A stretch of DNA of 64,000 nt from contig CM069606.1 of NCBI GenBank assembly GCA_035771175.1, forward strand, positions 35,742,816 through 35,806,815, read 5' to 3'. Position 1 is the stretch's first letter; every line of letters starts with the position of its first letter. A model generated the notes under the pieces. That model searched no databases and was not told the origin of the DNA. It saw only the letters and a program-made list of their open reading frames with translations. The translations under genes were made by a program, and so were the position numbers. Of the stretch, positions 19,596 to 31,183 are shown piece after piece. Origin of the DNA: Paratinospora sagittata (Eukaryota > Streptophyta > Magnoliopsida > Ranunculales > Menispermaceae).

Positions 19596-22571
19596 ATGAA
19601 TCCAGATATTTTCACCATCCAATATCTTCTCTCTAATCATCTTCAGGTTTAAAATTTTAAACCCTAACCTTATAAACCCTAAACTCTTTTAACTTTTGTG
19701 TCATTTAACTTCTTTTATTTCTTCGATTAATAAAATATTATAGTTGGCAACTAAATGATTATCGTTGTTGTAATGGTTATTTGCATTAAATATTGCAGTC
19801 TGAAACAAAGTTGGTAGAATTATTACGAAAGCTTGAAAAGATGGAAGTCTCCAAGCAATATCTACAGGTTTTAATCCTTGTCGACATTAGTTTATTGGTG
19901 GTATTGAAAATAGTAAAATAGAGAAATCTCTAGTGAAAAACTAAGAGACTTGGTGAAAAGTTTAGTTAGTTAAAATACATAAATTTATCTCTACAGGAAA
20001 CTACAATTGGACGTACTGTTGATTATATCAAATGTACATCCAAATCGAAACAAGTTCGTTACCTTGCCAGCAATATCATCAAGTAAATATATGCAAAATT
20101 CTACCAATATCTCTCTATTGTTTTAGTTCCAAGTTAATTAGTTACTACATATGCATGCAATCATGTTTATCTTAGTTTGATTCAAAATAATTAATTATTT
20201 TCCCTTGAATTTGAAATATCAGTGGATGGTGCAAAATGCTATATGAGAGAGTAGTGAACGTTAGTGCTGCTGCCACTACTACTAATAATGATCAACCTGG
20301 TAAGTACAAAATATAATCACTGAACACTTATTTAACAGTTTTAGCTAGTTAGCATTAATTTGTCTACCTGATGACAAACTAGGAAAAGGAAATTCCAATA
20401 CCACGAAAGTTACTGAACCAAAGTCACAGAAGAACAGGGCATTCATCATTAGGAATTCTATTCTTTCTATTAAGCAAGTAAGTATTAATTAAATAGAGGA
20501 TGGGTATTAATTAAGTATGCTCTCTCATACTTAATTAATTCCAAACCTTAATTAACTAAACACCCATCTCACCATCATCCCCACAATTTGTAGGCAAAGT
20601 GCACTGATGAAAACTTCACTGGGCTGAAATTTGAGAATTCCAAAACAATATCTCAAGAGGGGCATCAAAACCATAATTCTCACTTGGATCATCAGGTACA
20701 AATATATATATATGTTCTCAATTGAACAATTATTTAATAGATCTAGCTAATTAGCATTAACTTCTACATCTCAGAATACCCAGAAGGAAAAGGAACATTC
20801 TGTTGTGTCAACTGTGCAAGAATTTGCTTTCAAGCACATTGCTACTACTTCAAAAAGGAGGACATTTGCCATCAGAAATACCAAGAGCTCTAGTACTCTT
20901 CCTACTGAGCAAGTAAGCATTAATTAAGTAAAGAATGAAGTATAATTAGTATGAGCTCATTTATTAAGTATTACTTATATAAATGAAAGTTCAAATCCAT
21001 CTAATGATCATCCCCAAAATTTGTAGGAAACCAAGTGCACTGATGGATTCGAATATGAGAATTCCAAAAGAAAATCTCAAGAGGGCCATCACACATTGAC
21101 AGCTGCAGCAAATGGTTAGTTTGTCTTCTTTTGACTTTCTTCACTTGGTAAAGTTTAATTCAATACTCTATATATTATGCATTAGAGTATTGACATATTC
21201 TTACTTTATGTATATATACAGCAAAGAAACAAAAAATCAATGAGGCCACTGAACTGCAAGCAGAACTCCCAAAGGAGACTGTCATTCAAGAAGATGTACA
21301 AAAGAAACCCGAAGGCCATATCAATCATTTAGACTTGGACTGCCAGAAGAAAGAAGACATTCTGTCCTTCAAGAATATTCTCTCCCACCATCATTTGCAG
21401 GTTTTTTTTTTCTTTTTGAACAAAGTAATATAGATGCCACTCTTAATCATTATATTTCGTGTCTATAATACATTTCTAATGTTGTATGATTTCTTTACAT
21501 GTAATATATGGTTGGTGGTTGGTTGTTTTTGTTTAAATTATTGCAGACTGAACCAGAAGTGTTGGAATCACTGAGAAAGCTTCAAAAGATAGTAGACTCC
21601 AAGCAAATTCTTGAGGTTTTCGTCTATTCCTTAAAACTAATTGAAAGCAGTTTAACAGATAGGTCAGTTATATATATAATGTCGTCCTCAGGAAACTATG
21701 ATTGGGTACACTGTAAATTCTATCAGAAAGACGTCCAAATCGAAGAAACTCCGTCACTTTTCCAACAATCTCATCAAGTATGGAATTAGTAAACTTCCAA
21801 GTAACACTTTCTTCTTGATAAACTTTGAAATTTATGAACGTATAATTATAATTTACATTTAATTTGCAGGGAGTGGAAAAAACTAGTAGACAAATGGTTG
21901 GAGTTGGAGGCTTCTGCAACCACAGGAGGTAACAGTGACTAAAACATGTTGCTTTTCTTTCAACCTTCTACCTTGTCTTAACATTGAACTATCTAAATTA
22001 ATTCTACATACCATTATTGGTTGCTTCAGATAACACGAAGAACAATGAAATAGAGTTGCAGAAACATGTGTCTTGCTTCAGTGTCCCAATTCCTGATAAT
22101 CAAGTAAGTATATATTATAATGATTACAATTAATCTCTCTTATTTTTAGTCCAAACACTACCACATACATTCTATCCATCACTCAAATCCCTCTCCCCAA
22201 TATGATGATTTAGGATGAACACCACGATGATGAGAACTTAATTCTACAGAAGATTGAAGGTTCCAAGAGGAAATTATATGAAGATTATCAAAAAGCTGAA
22301 AATGGTAATTACTACTTGCCCTTCATGTTTCTTCTTCCTCCACATTTTCCTTCTCACTTTTTAAATCTTTTGGAGTCAATCTAATGTGTACTTATGGCAC
22401 ACAGCAAAGAAGCAAAGGAGTGTAAAGTTCTTTGATTTCCATGAACTCCTAGAAAAGAAGAACTCTAATCAAGACAAAGCTCCCGATACAAGACCACGAA
22501 TCCGGTACCAACCTCGACCGTATCGAAGGAAAATAAGAGTTAATATGCAACCATCCATAAAAATGTGGTGA
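19596..22571 (+). CDS. MED26-like / TFIIS N-terminal protein with two LW domains, 15 exons
   Basis: This appears to be an intact nuclear gene. Exons: 19596-19646, 19799-19867, 19997-20082, 20223-20299, 20383-20477, 20594-20695, 20775-20912, 21027-21114, 21222-21400, 21547-21615, 21692-21777, 21870-21928, 22030-22103, 22214-22304, 22405-22571. All introns are GT-AG and the spliced frame gives 476 residues. Residues about 18-80 and 296-360 are each a TFIIS N-terminal helical bundle (ELLRKLEKMEVSKQYL...GRTVDYI...VRYLASNIINGW; ESLRKLQKIVDSKQIL...GYTVNSI...LRHFSNNLIKEW). This fold binds the transcription machinery in TFIIS, Elongin A and MED26. The C-terminus (KRKLYEDYQKAENAKKQRSV, then FFDFHEL) resembles plant MED26-type proteins. 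The exons encoding the two domains have the same lengths (69 and 86 bases) and phases, so the gene looks like a fused tandem duplicate. Family proteins normally have one such domain. The specific role is unknown. Confidence 0.85.
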
Positions 22572-22693
22572 CAAGTTTTTTTCAGTCAAATGTTGGTTTA
22601 CATGGATATGGAAGGAACTGCACATACAGTTGTGTATTATGAACATTTTGTAAAACATTGTTTGCTAATGAAATAAATGCAATTATTTTTTTT
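22572..22693 (+). terminator. 3' UTR and poly(A) signal of the TFIIS-N gene
   Basis: AATAAA at 22672-22677, about 100 bases after the stop, inside AATGAAATAAATG. A T-rich stretch follows, and then the duplicated block begins at 22694. Confidence 0.6.
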
Positions 22694-24198
22694 AAGAAGA
22701 CAAATTGGGTTTATTGAGAAAGACAAATGCTAAACGTACGCTGCCTCCAATGAAATTCTCACCACAAATTACATGACTAGTGAGGTGGCTTTTGTTGGTT
22801 ACGTTGACAAGTTCAAAAATTTTCAACCCACCACGGGTAGTTAATGCCAAACGTAAAGTACGACGCTAAAGGCTTTCTTTTTGCTAAAAAACTATTTTTA
22901 TTTTTATTTTTTAACAAAAAAATGATTTTAGTATTACATTTTAAAATTACTTTCTTATTTGTATAAAAATAATTTTATTACTTAATAAAAATTAATTTTC
23001 TTATTATTAATAAAAAAATTGTTTTTGATAAAAAATAATGTCATTGTCTTAATAAAATAATTTTAATTCTAATAAAAATTAATTTTAATATTTTAATAAA
23101 ATTACTTTTAATAATTAAAAATATTATTTTTATAAAATAACAAGTTTATATTACTATCGCTTAAAAATAATATTATTTTTTAATTAAATTCTATTTCATA
23201 AAATAATTCTACTATTTTAAAAAGCTAATTCTATTAGTTTTGGTAAAATTATTATTATAAAAAAACTTAATTTATCATATTTTTAGTACTAAATTGTTTT
23301 TAATAAACAATAAATTTACTTTTTGATAAAAAAATAATATTATTCCTCTAATAAAAGTAATTTTATTACTTTAGAAAAATACTTTTATTATTTTAAATAA
23401 AAATTAATTAAATTATTTTTATTATAAATAAAAATAATTTATCATCAAAGATTATGTTTTTCATACTTTAGTGTGGCACATATTTTCTGCAGTGAATACT
23501 TAAAACAAATTCATAAAAAATTTAGAAATATCAACGAGGATGCACTGCTATGGGCAAATAACACTGAAAGAAAAAAACAAGAACCCATTTCTATTAATCA
23601 ACCTAAAACAATGTTCCATTACATAATTAAAGACAAAAACTTTATAATTCAACATGCAAACAAAAAAGCTCTACCATCTCAATTTGAAAACCACTTCTGC
23701 AAAGCACCTCACATCACATCGCCTTCTTTGTTACTACCATGTCTTTTCCATCAAACGTGGGCATTGTAAAATGGTCGTAATTTATAATATGTTAACTCGA
23801 TCAACACATAGATGAGGAAATCATAATTACAATGTACAAACCGTAATACCTAGGAGCTACCAACATTATGCATCAAGTCTAGAAAAGAAGACTAATGAAA
23901 GTTATAGATGCCTTGGTTGCTCCATTGTGATTGATATGAAACTTGTGAAGATACCATCATGTCCTGTATTGAAATAAGGTTGTCAAAACTTTGAGCCAAA
24001 TAAGTGAATTAGTTTATAAGTATTTTAATTACCAAATGACTTGATGCTACATTGGTGACTTCATGATTGTCACTGTACTAAAGTTGGTGAACATCCTAAA
24101 AATTGTTCCCTCCACTATTATTTTGTATAAATAAATAAATAATAAAAGTAAAGTATGTCAAATAAATGTCATAAAGCATTTCAAACTCTTCAATCTCC
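22694..24198. repeat. Duplicated host block, copy 1 (with AT-only segment)
   Basis: GACAAATTGGGTTTATTGAG starts a segment repeated at 39125-40630 with about 95% identity by eye. 22870-23460 is almost exclusively A and T, made of AATTTTA / TAAAAATTA words. The remainder (23460-24198) is the flank 3' of the FAR1 remnant. No ORF is convincing; those present are present in both copies but not conserved as protein-like. Confidence 0.8.
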
Positions 24199-24351
24199 AA
24201 ACAATTAACCAAATGATTGTGTTCAAGGTTCACACTTACCAAGTGCCACAAACCATATCTGACTTGAGCCTAACAGTTATTTGAGCTTTACAATTACACT
24301 TTGATGTAATTGTGTTTATGTACTTGTTCTTATGCTTTTGATCACATTTAC
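24199..24351 (-). pseudogene. FAR1-type transposase remnant, copy 1
   Basis: Only scraps of the FAR1 pseudogene at 40700-43140 remain: a few dozen bases around TTCAATCTCCAAA and the segment matching 41462-41606. The centre, equal to about 40750-41460 of copy 2, is deleted. LTR D follows, starting at 24352. Confidence 0.6.
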
Positions 24352-26458
24352 TGTAACATCTCGTACCTCTAGTCAAACTTTTATGTCGACTTGTACATAT
24401 TGTCAGACGTATTTATACGCATGTTGATGACCGTAAATTATTGTATTTCTATGCACTCTAGGGTAATAGGAATCCCGAGACCCTAGTTGTAACATTGGAG
24501 GCATGATACTTAGGAAATTTACTTTGGACACCAAGGAGCGCGCTCCAGTGTTGGCAAATAGAGAGTGAAAGTTTGAGCTTGAGTAGAAGTACACTCCTTA
24601 GGGAGAAGCGCACTTTAGTGGTGGAAATCGAAGAGCATGCATTCTGAAAATCTATAGAGAAGCATGCTCCCCTGCAGAGAAGCGCGCTCTTTGCGGGGAA
24701 ACAAAGACCAAATTTGTTTCTGGGCAACAAGGAGCGCGCTCTTGAGCCTTCTGATAATTTTTTTTATAAGTCGTTAAAGCAGTTTGCACGTAAATAAAAG
24801 AGGTTTCTGGCCCATTCTTAGCTCATTTGAGCTGGTTTGAGTTCTAAAGAAAGGGAAAATGAAGGGGAAAAGGAGAACGAAGAGCTAGGGTAGCAATTTT
24901 GAGGCTCCGGTAAGTGATTTTTAGCTCAAAACTTGCGAATTTTCATTCCTTTCTTTGATTTGTTCAACATAAGTGAAGTTGAACGGATTTGGTGATGGTT
25001 GAACAAAATTGTGATGGCCTGGGGTTGGCCAAATCTGTGGCTTTTGCATTTAATTATGTTTTTAATGGGTTCTTGATGGAAATTAAGATTATGGCATGTA
25101 AAATCTACAGGGAAATTGGTGTTGAATTGAGGGTACACCCAAACCTTGTTGTATACAAAAACAGCTAAGGGTTTGAGGGTGTTCAAATGGGTGTTTATGA
25201 GATTTAAATGATGAATCTTGACTTAAATAGGTTCTATTAGGATGTGTACATAAATTGGACGGTGAAATTGGAGGAAATTGATGTTTTGTGTTGGGAATGT
25301 CCCAACTAGGGCCTGTTTAAGTTGGAGTGGGAGTTTTGTGTGTTGTAGCTAGAAATTGTAGTTGAATGTGAATTATATTGTGATATGTACAGATTGTCAT
25401 TGAGAAAGTGGCTGGATCTTGAGTGATTAGCTGGAAATCTATGAACAACTTGTGTAGGGGCTATAAAGGTGTACTTTGATGAGTGGGAAAGCGTAGGATT
25501 GTACCCATTGTGAGTATTTCTTACTTTTGGTTTTATGTATGGTATTATATGTATAAATTCAATTAGTTAAATGTAAGCATGATATTGTACTTACATATGT
25601 GTTTTAAATACATGAAATAGTTTTAGTAATGGAGCATGTCTTGGGATCTATTGAATAGGTCACCGACATGAGAAGCCCTCCTAAGAGAATCCGATTGGCT
25701 AGGATCTATAAATGGCAAAAGTAGGGACGGTGCACTCCTTGGGTATAATGAGGGGAAGAAGCACTTACTTTCCTAAGATCTATGAATGGATAAATTGAAG
25801 ACTGTGCACTCCTTATCGATGCATGATGAGGGGCAAATGCGCATAATTACCTAAAAGGTGGGAGATGGACAGTATGGTCTTATACTGAGATTTGCATTGT
25901 CGTGAAAATGCATGAATATGATGAAACATATATTGATCATGTATTCATAACTGATTAACTTGCTTGCATCATGATATAAATATTGTTTTAATGTCATGTT
26001 TTGTTATCAATGCATATGTAATGTCATAGGTAGAATATTCACTGGGCTAGTTGTTGCTCAACCCAAACTCTCAATCTTTTCAGGGCAAGACATCAAGGGC
26101 AAAGGCAAGATTTAGGAGATGTAACTACGATCTTTGGTAAATGTATGCATTTATATATTTGTGGAGTTTTGGGAAGTCATTATGTATTTTGTTTACATAT
26201 ACATGACACTATGTAACGTATTTATAATTTAGATGAGTGTGTGGACGTGTATAAAGATGAACGACTAAGTTGTTATGTGAAATGGATAAAATGGAATGGT
26301 TTGATAATATGTTATTATTAGTGGATGGAAGAATTTTTAGGATGATATTGTATGATATGCAAATGGATGATTCAGTGTGTGGATAGGTTAGGATGACAGG
26401 GTATCAAGTACTTCTAGGTGTGGCGTATGTGGTATTTTGTGTCGGTCGTAACGTCACC
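24352..26458 (+). repeat. LTR family D, long copy, right-truncated
   Basis: Starts TGTAACATCTCG after TTTAC. The same LTR, shortened by two internal deletions, is at 41607-42811 with intact ends. This copy keeps both deleted parts but loses its end at GTCACC, where it joins a copia element. Near 24535, 24679 and 24731 it has repeated (G)AGCGCGCTC palindromes. The plus orientation is assigned from TG-start to the CA-end of copy 2. No coding sequence; ORFs such as 24926-25186 are spurious. Confidence 0.75.
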
Positions 26459-26484
26459 ATACAGTCAACAATCTTAAGACAATT

Positions 26485-27206
26485 ATGCTAATGGAGATAG
26501 ACTTTGTCCCTAAACCAACTACTACTTCTATGAAACCTGAGAAGCCAGAGAAGTTCGCTAGCACTGACTTCAAAAGTTGGCAACAGAAGATGTTAGTTTA
26601 CCTGACCACCCTCAACTTGGACAAGGTGCTAAATTAAGACGAACCTGAACTGAGAGATGATGAAACTGACAAACAAGTTATTGCTGCAATTCAAGCATGG
26701 AGATACTGATTTTCTATGCAAGAATTATATTCTGAATGGGCTAGAAAACACACTTGTATAATGTGTATAGTACAGTCCGTACTGTCAAGGAACTCTAGAA
26801 TTCTTTGGATAAAAAATACAAGACTGAAGATGCTGGCCATAAGAAATTTGTGGTCAGCAGGTTCCTTGATTACAAGATGGTGGACTCAAAGACTGTGTTG
26901 GATCAAGTTCAAGAGTTACAGATTATTCTCCATGAGATTCATGCAGAAGTTGCCACCTACTTGGAAAGATTTCAAGAACTATCTCAAGCACAAGCATAAG
27001 GAGATGGGACTTGAGAACCTTATTATCAGATTGTGGATTGAACAAGACAATAAGAGTCAAGACAAGAAAACTAGAGACCATACAGAGTCTAAAGTTAACC
27101 TTGTGGAAGGAAAGCACACCATGAATAAGAAGCGCAAGCACACTGGTGATAGTCAGGCCAAAAAGAAAGGCAAATCTCATAAGTTCAATGGCAAGTGCTA
27201 TAATTG
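26485..27206 (+). pseudogene. Copia gag, copy 1
   Basis: UBN2-type copia Gag (STDFKSWQQKMLVYLT; KKYKTEDAGHKKFVVSRFLD). It has a TAA at about 26636 and shifts near 26705 and 26950. The C-terminal half (PPTWKDFKNYLKHKHKEMG, then KCYN) reads in another frame. The zinc knuckle is broken by a stop after CYN. The same gag in copy 2 lacks the early TAA. Confidence 0.85.
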
Positions 27207-27209
27207 ATA

Positions 27210-28490
27210 AAAACAAGGGCACAAAGCCAAAGATTTTCGATTGAAAGGCAAGTCCAAGAACGATCAAGTCAATATGACCGAGGAGAAGACTGAAGATGTA
27301 ACTGACCTGATGTTATATGATGTGGTATTTGAAGCTAACATTGTTGATGAACCCAGATAGTGGTGGATTGATACTGAAGCCACCCGACATGTCTGTGCTG
27401 ATAAGAACATGTTTTCCTCTTATACAACAATAAGATGACGTAATCTAATCATGCGCAATTCAGCAATTTCAACAATAACAGGTCTTGGGAAGGTGGTTCT
27501 CAAGATGACCTCAGGAAATGAACTCACCTTGATCGATGTGTTGCATGTACCTGACATCCGGAATAATGTTTCAGGCTCACTGTTAAGCAAAAGTGGTTTT
27601 AGGATAGTCTTTGACTCTAATAAATTTGTACTTTCCTAAAATAGTGTATTCGTGGAAAAATGGTACTTAGAAAGGGGATTATTCAAAATGAATATAATGT
27701 CTGTAATCCGCAACTTTGAAGATAATAAAGATTCATCTTCTGTTTATTTTTTGGAGTCTTCTTGTTTATGGCATGATAGATTAGGACATGTTAATTTTAA
27801 TTCATTACGAAAATTGATGAATTTAAAATTATTACCTAACTGTCAAATTGAACCAAATCATAAGTGTGAAATATGCGTTGAGGCAAAGTTAACTAAAACA
27901 CCATTTCATTTAGTTGAAAGAAACACTGAACCTCTAGACTTAATTCACAACGATATATGTGACTTAAAGTGTTGGGGTGTTTAGCTAAGGTAGCAATACC
28001 TTAACCTAAAAGGGTTAAGATAGGGCCTAAAACCATTGATTGTATATTCATTGGTTATGTTCATAACAGTAGTGCATATAGGTTCCTTGTATACAAATCA
28101 GATATTTATGATATACATGTGAATACAATTATGGAATCTAGAAATGCATCAATTTTTTAGCATATTTTTCCAAATAAAAATATGCAAGAGCTAAGTTTCA
28201 ATAAAAGAATTTCTGACACTGCAAATAGCAGTAGTAATCCTCCAGATAAAAATTTTATAGGATGAACCTAAACGTAATAAAAAGGCTAAACTTGCAAAGT
28301 CTTTTGGTCCTGATTTTCTAACGTATATGTTAGAAAGTGAACCTCAATCTTTTAAAGAGGCAAGGTCAACACCCGAAGCTCCATACTGGAAGGAAGCAAT
28401 AAATAGTTAAATTGAATCAATCATGCACAATCATACCTGGGAATTGGTAGATTTACCATCAAGTATGACGCCTTTAGGGTGTAAATAGAT
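27210..28490 (+). pseudogene. Copia protease, GAG-pre-integrase and integrase-end fragments, copy 1
   Basis: The protease is marked by WWIDTEATRHVC; the usual Gly after DT is Glu. GAG-pre-integrase reads [20 protein letters not shown] and [10 protein letters not shown]. The text then jumps at about 27980 to the integrase C-terminal part (IDCIFIGYVHNSSAYRFLVY), so the DDE catalytic core is absent. The same gap occurs in copy 2, so the loss is older than the duplication. Several stops are present. Confidence 0.8.
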
Positions 28491-29238
28491 TTTTAAAAGA
28501 AAATTAAAGGTTGACTGTTCAATTGATAAATATAAGGCTAGGTTGGTAGCCAAGGGATTTAAACAAACAGAGGGCCTTGATTTCTTTGATACATATTCAC
28601 CGGTAACTAGAATAACATCCATAAGAATGTTAATTGCTATTGCTACAATAAACAATCTTGAAATTCGTCAAATGGATGTTAAGACAGCTTTCTTAAATGG
28701 TGAATTAGAAGAAGAGATATATATGCAACAACCTGAAGGATTCGTTGCATCTGGACAAGAACGTAAGGTGTGTAGACTTGTTAAATCATTATATGAATTA
28801 AAACAAGCACCACAACAATGGCATATTAAATTTGACAATGTCATGTTGTCCAATGGTTTTAAAATCAATGAATATGGCAAATGTGTATATGTCAAAAACA
28901 CACCAAAGGGCTGTGTCATAGTGTGCCTTAACGTAGATGATATGTTGATTATAGATAATAATAAAGCTATAATCAAGTTTACCAAGAAAATGTTGACTAG
29001 ACATTTTGATATGAAAGATATGGGCATTGCTGGTGTTATTTTAGAGATTAAAATTTCTAAAATATTTGATCGATTAGTCTTGTCTCAATCTCATTATATT
29101 GAGAAAATATTGATTAAGTTCAATAAATATGATACTAGTCCTATAAAAACACCAATAGATGTGAATTTACATCTTATCAAGAATAAAGGGCAACCCAAAA
29201 ATCAATTAGAATATTCACGTATATACTTGGCAGTCTAA
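28490..29238 (+). pseudogene. Copia reverse transcriptase, copy 1
   Basis: Ty1/copia RT (RVT_2). The longest open part is 28543-29238: LVAKGFKQTEGLDFFDTYSP, MDVKTAFLNGELEEEIYM, QPEGF, LKQAPQQWH and the catalytic box NVDDMLII. It runs out of frame just before the MULE-like insertion. Confidence 0.9.
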
Positions 29239-29955
29239 TGTATGTAGGGGTGTTCATCGAGACCGACCAAACCGAAAAACCGAACCAAACCGATGTGATC
29301 GGTTCGGTTTGGTTCGGTTTTTGTGAAGTTCGATTCGGTTTTCAATTTAAGGAATGAAAAAAAAATCGATCGGTTTGGTTCGATTTTCAGTTTAGACATT
29401 GAAAAATCGAATTTAACCCAAATCGAACCGAACTTGAGGGCAATACTGTCATTTCTCCTATAACCCTAAACTTTAAATATGTAGGAACATGATTAAAATA
29501 TCCTTTAAACTTGCTTTTAATTTTTATTTGTTTAACTATTGGATACTTGGAATTGGACGTGCAGGTACATAAAAAAAATTGCCTTAAGAAAGGCTTTAAA
29601 TGAAAAACATGTAGAAATTTTCCATGTCAATCTCTTTAAGTATTCCTATTATTAAATGTAATAATGTATTTTGTGTTTTAATTGTAGTGATAAAACTATA
29701 TATTATATTTTTCAAAGGATTGAATGTGTTTTGAAAAGGTAAAATAGTGTTGAGTATAAAATTTATAACTGTAAAATTGACGTAACTAACCCGATCAACC
29801 CAAATCGAACAAATTCGGTTCAGTTCGGTTCGATTTGAGTATTAGTTTGGCTCGATTTCGATTTCAAAAAACCCAACCCGAACTAAGTTCGGTTCGGTTT
29901 CGATTTTTATCAAAAATCGAACCGAACCGAGATTTGTACACCCTTAAATGTATGT
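29237..29955. mobile_element. Non-autonomous MULE-like element with 9-bp target duplication
   Basis: 29246-29946 (701 bp) is flanked by AATGTATGT at 29237-29245 and 29947-29955. The ends are imperfect inverted repeats (GGGTGTTCA against GGGTGTACA). Next to them are inverted CCGAACCGAACC / GGTTCGGTTTGG runs. A 9-bp duplication suits Mutator-type transposition. It has no ORF. It is inserted between the RT and RNase H of the copia copy, at the same site as in copy 2. Confidence 0.8.
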
Positions 29956-30588
29956 TATGGTATGTACGCGACCTGACATAGCATGTGCAATTAATAAATT
30001 GAGTCAAGTTACAAAAAATCCAGGCAAGGCTCATTGGAAAGCTTTGATTAAGGTACTTAGATATCTAAGGTACACACAACATTATGAAATGTATTATACA
30101 AGATATTCAATTGTTCTAAAAGGATATAGTGATGCAAATTGAATATTTGACTCCAAGAACACAAAATCTACGAGTGGATATGTGTTCACAATTGGAGGAG
30201 GAGCGATATCATGGAAATCCTCAAAATAAACATGTATAGCCAAATCCACTATGGAATCTGAATTTATAGCTTTAGAAAAAGTTGGAGAAGAAGCATAATG
30301 GCTTCGTAACTTTTTAGAGGATATTCCGTGTTGGTTCAAACCTGTCTCAGCAATATGCATTCATTGTGATAGTATGTCTGCTATAGCTAGAGCGCAAAAT
30401 AAGATGTATAATGGTAAGTCAAGACATATACGTCGAAGACACAACACCATTAAACAGTTACTTGAAAATGGAGTAATATCCATAGATTATATAAAATCAA
30501 AGGACAACCTTGCGGATCCACTAACTAAAGGTTTTCCTAGAGATCAAGTACAATGTTTATCGAGGGGAATGGGGTTAAAGCCTATTTA
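29956..30588 (+). pseudogene. Copia RNase H, copy 1
   Basis: TRPDIACAINKLSQVTKNPG, then GYSDAN, STMESEFIAL and SRHIRRRHNTIKQLLENGVI, ending KDNLADPLTKG. These are the Ty1/copia RNase H landmarks. Three in-frame stops (about 30140, 30228, 30297) interrupt it. This part is deleted from copia copy 2. Confidence 0.88.
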
Positions 30589-31183
30589 ATAGAGGTTCAA
30601 ACTGGAAACCCAACCTAGATGACTAGAGATCCCAAGAACTAGGTTCAAAAGGGGCAACTAAATTATGAAATCTGGTGTAGCACTAAGGAAAATCACACTC
30701 CTACCCATTCTTATGATACAATAGTTCTGCCTGTAAAATGAGTAAGGATAAGCATTGTTTTTAATGATTCCTACGACATATTAATTATGTGGGGTATAGC
30801 AAGGATACTCTTAATAGGACTGGGCCAATTATATGAGGATTTTAAGGCTTGAATTTTCTAAAGCACTCATGAATCCAGGAGTTGTTTAGGGCCAAAATGA
30901 GCACAACCGTGAGAACCAAAATTGTTGTGTGTACATTATTGTCTTGGTTTGCATCAACGGTTGAACAGTTCAAAACATTGTGTTCGCTGATTAGCTAGCA
31001 AATTCGATAGTGTTTCACTAGGGAAGGTTCAAAGCCACAAGTTACCTATCTCGATGCAACTCGTTCCACTAGTACTCTTTCTAGTGTCTGCATTAATTTT
31101 TTTTTCAAAATTACATCAAAAATCCATTTATGTGGGGGATGATAGAAAGTGCAATTAGTTCAATTTCCATTCATGTGGGGGAT
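30589..31183 (+). other. Copia 3' non-coding region with two polypurine tracts
   Basis: A non-coding internal tail shared with 16490-17048 and 47351-47931. TGTGGGGGAT occurs near 31132 and again at 31175-31183 immediately before the LTR. Both are kept in all three copies. Confidence 0.75.

Noticed and set aside
23473..23769. 98-codon ORF repeated in part in the second block
   Set aside because: The second copy has an altered frame, and the composition is that of AT-rich non-coding DNA.
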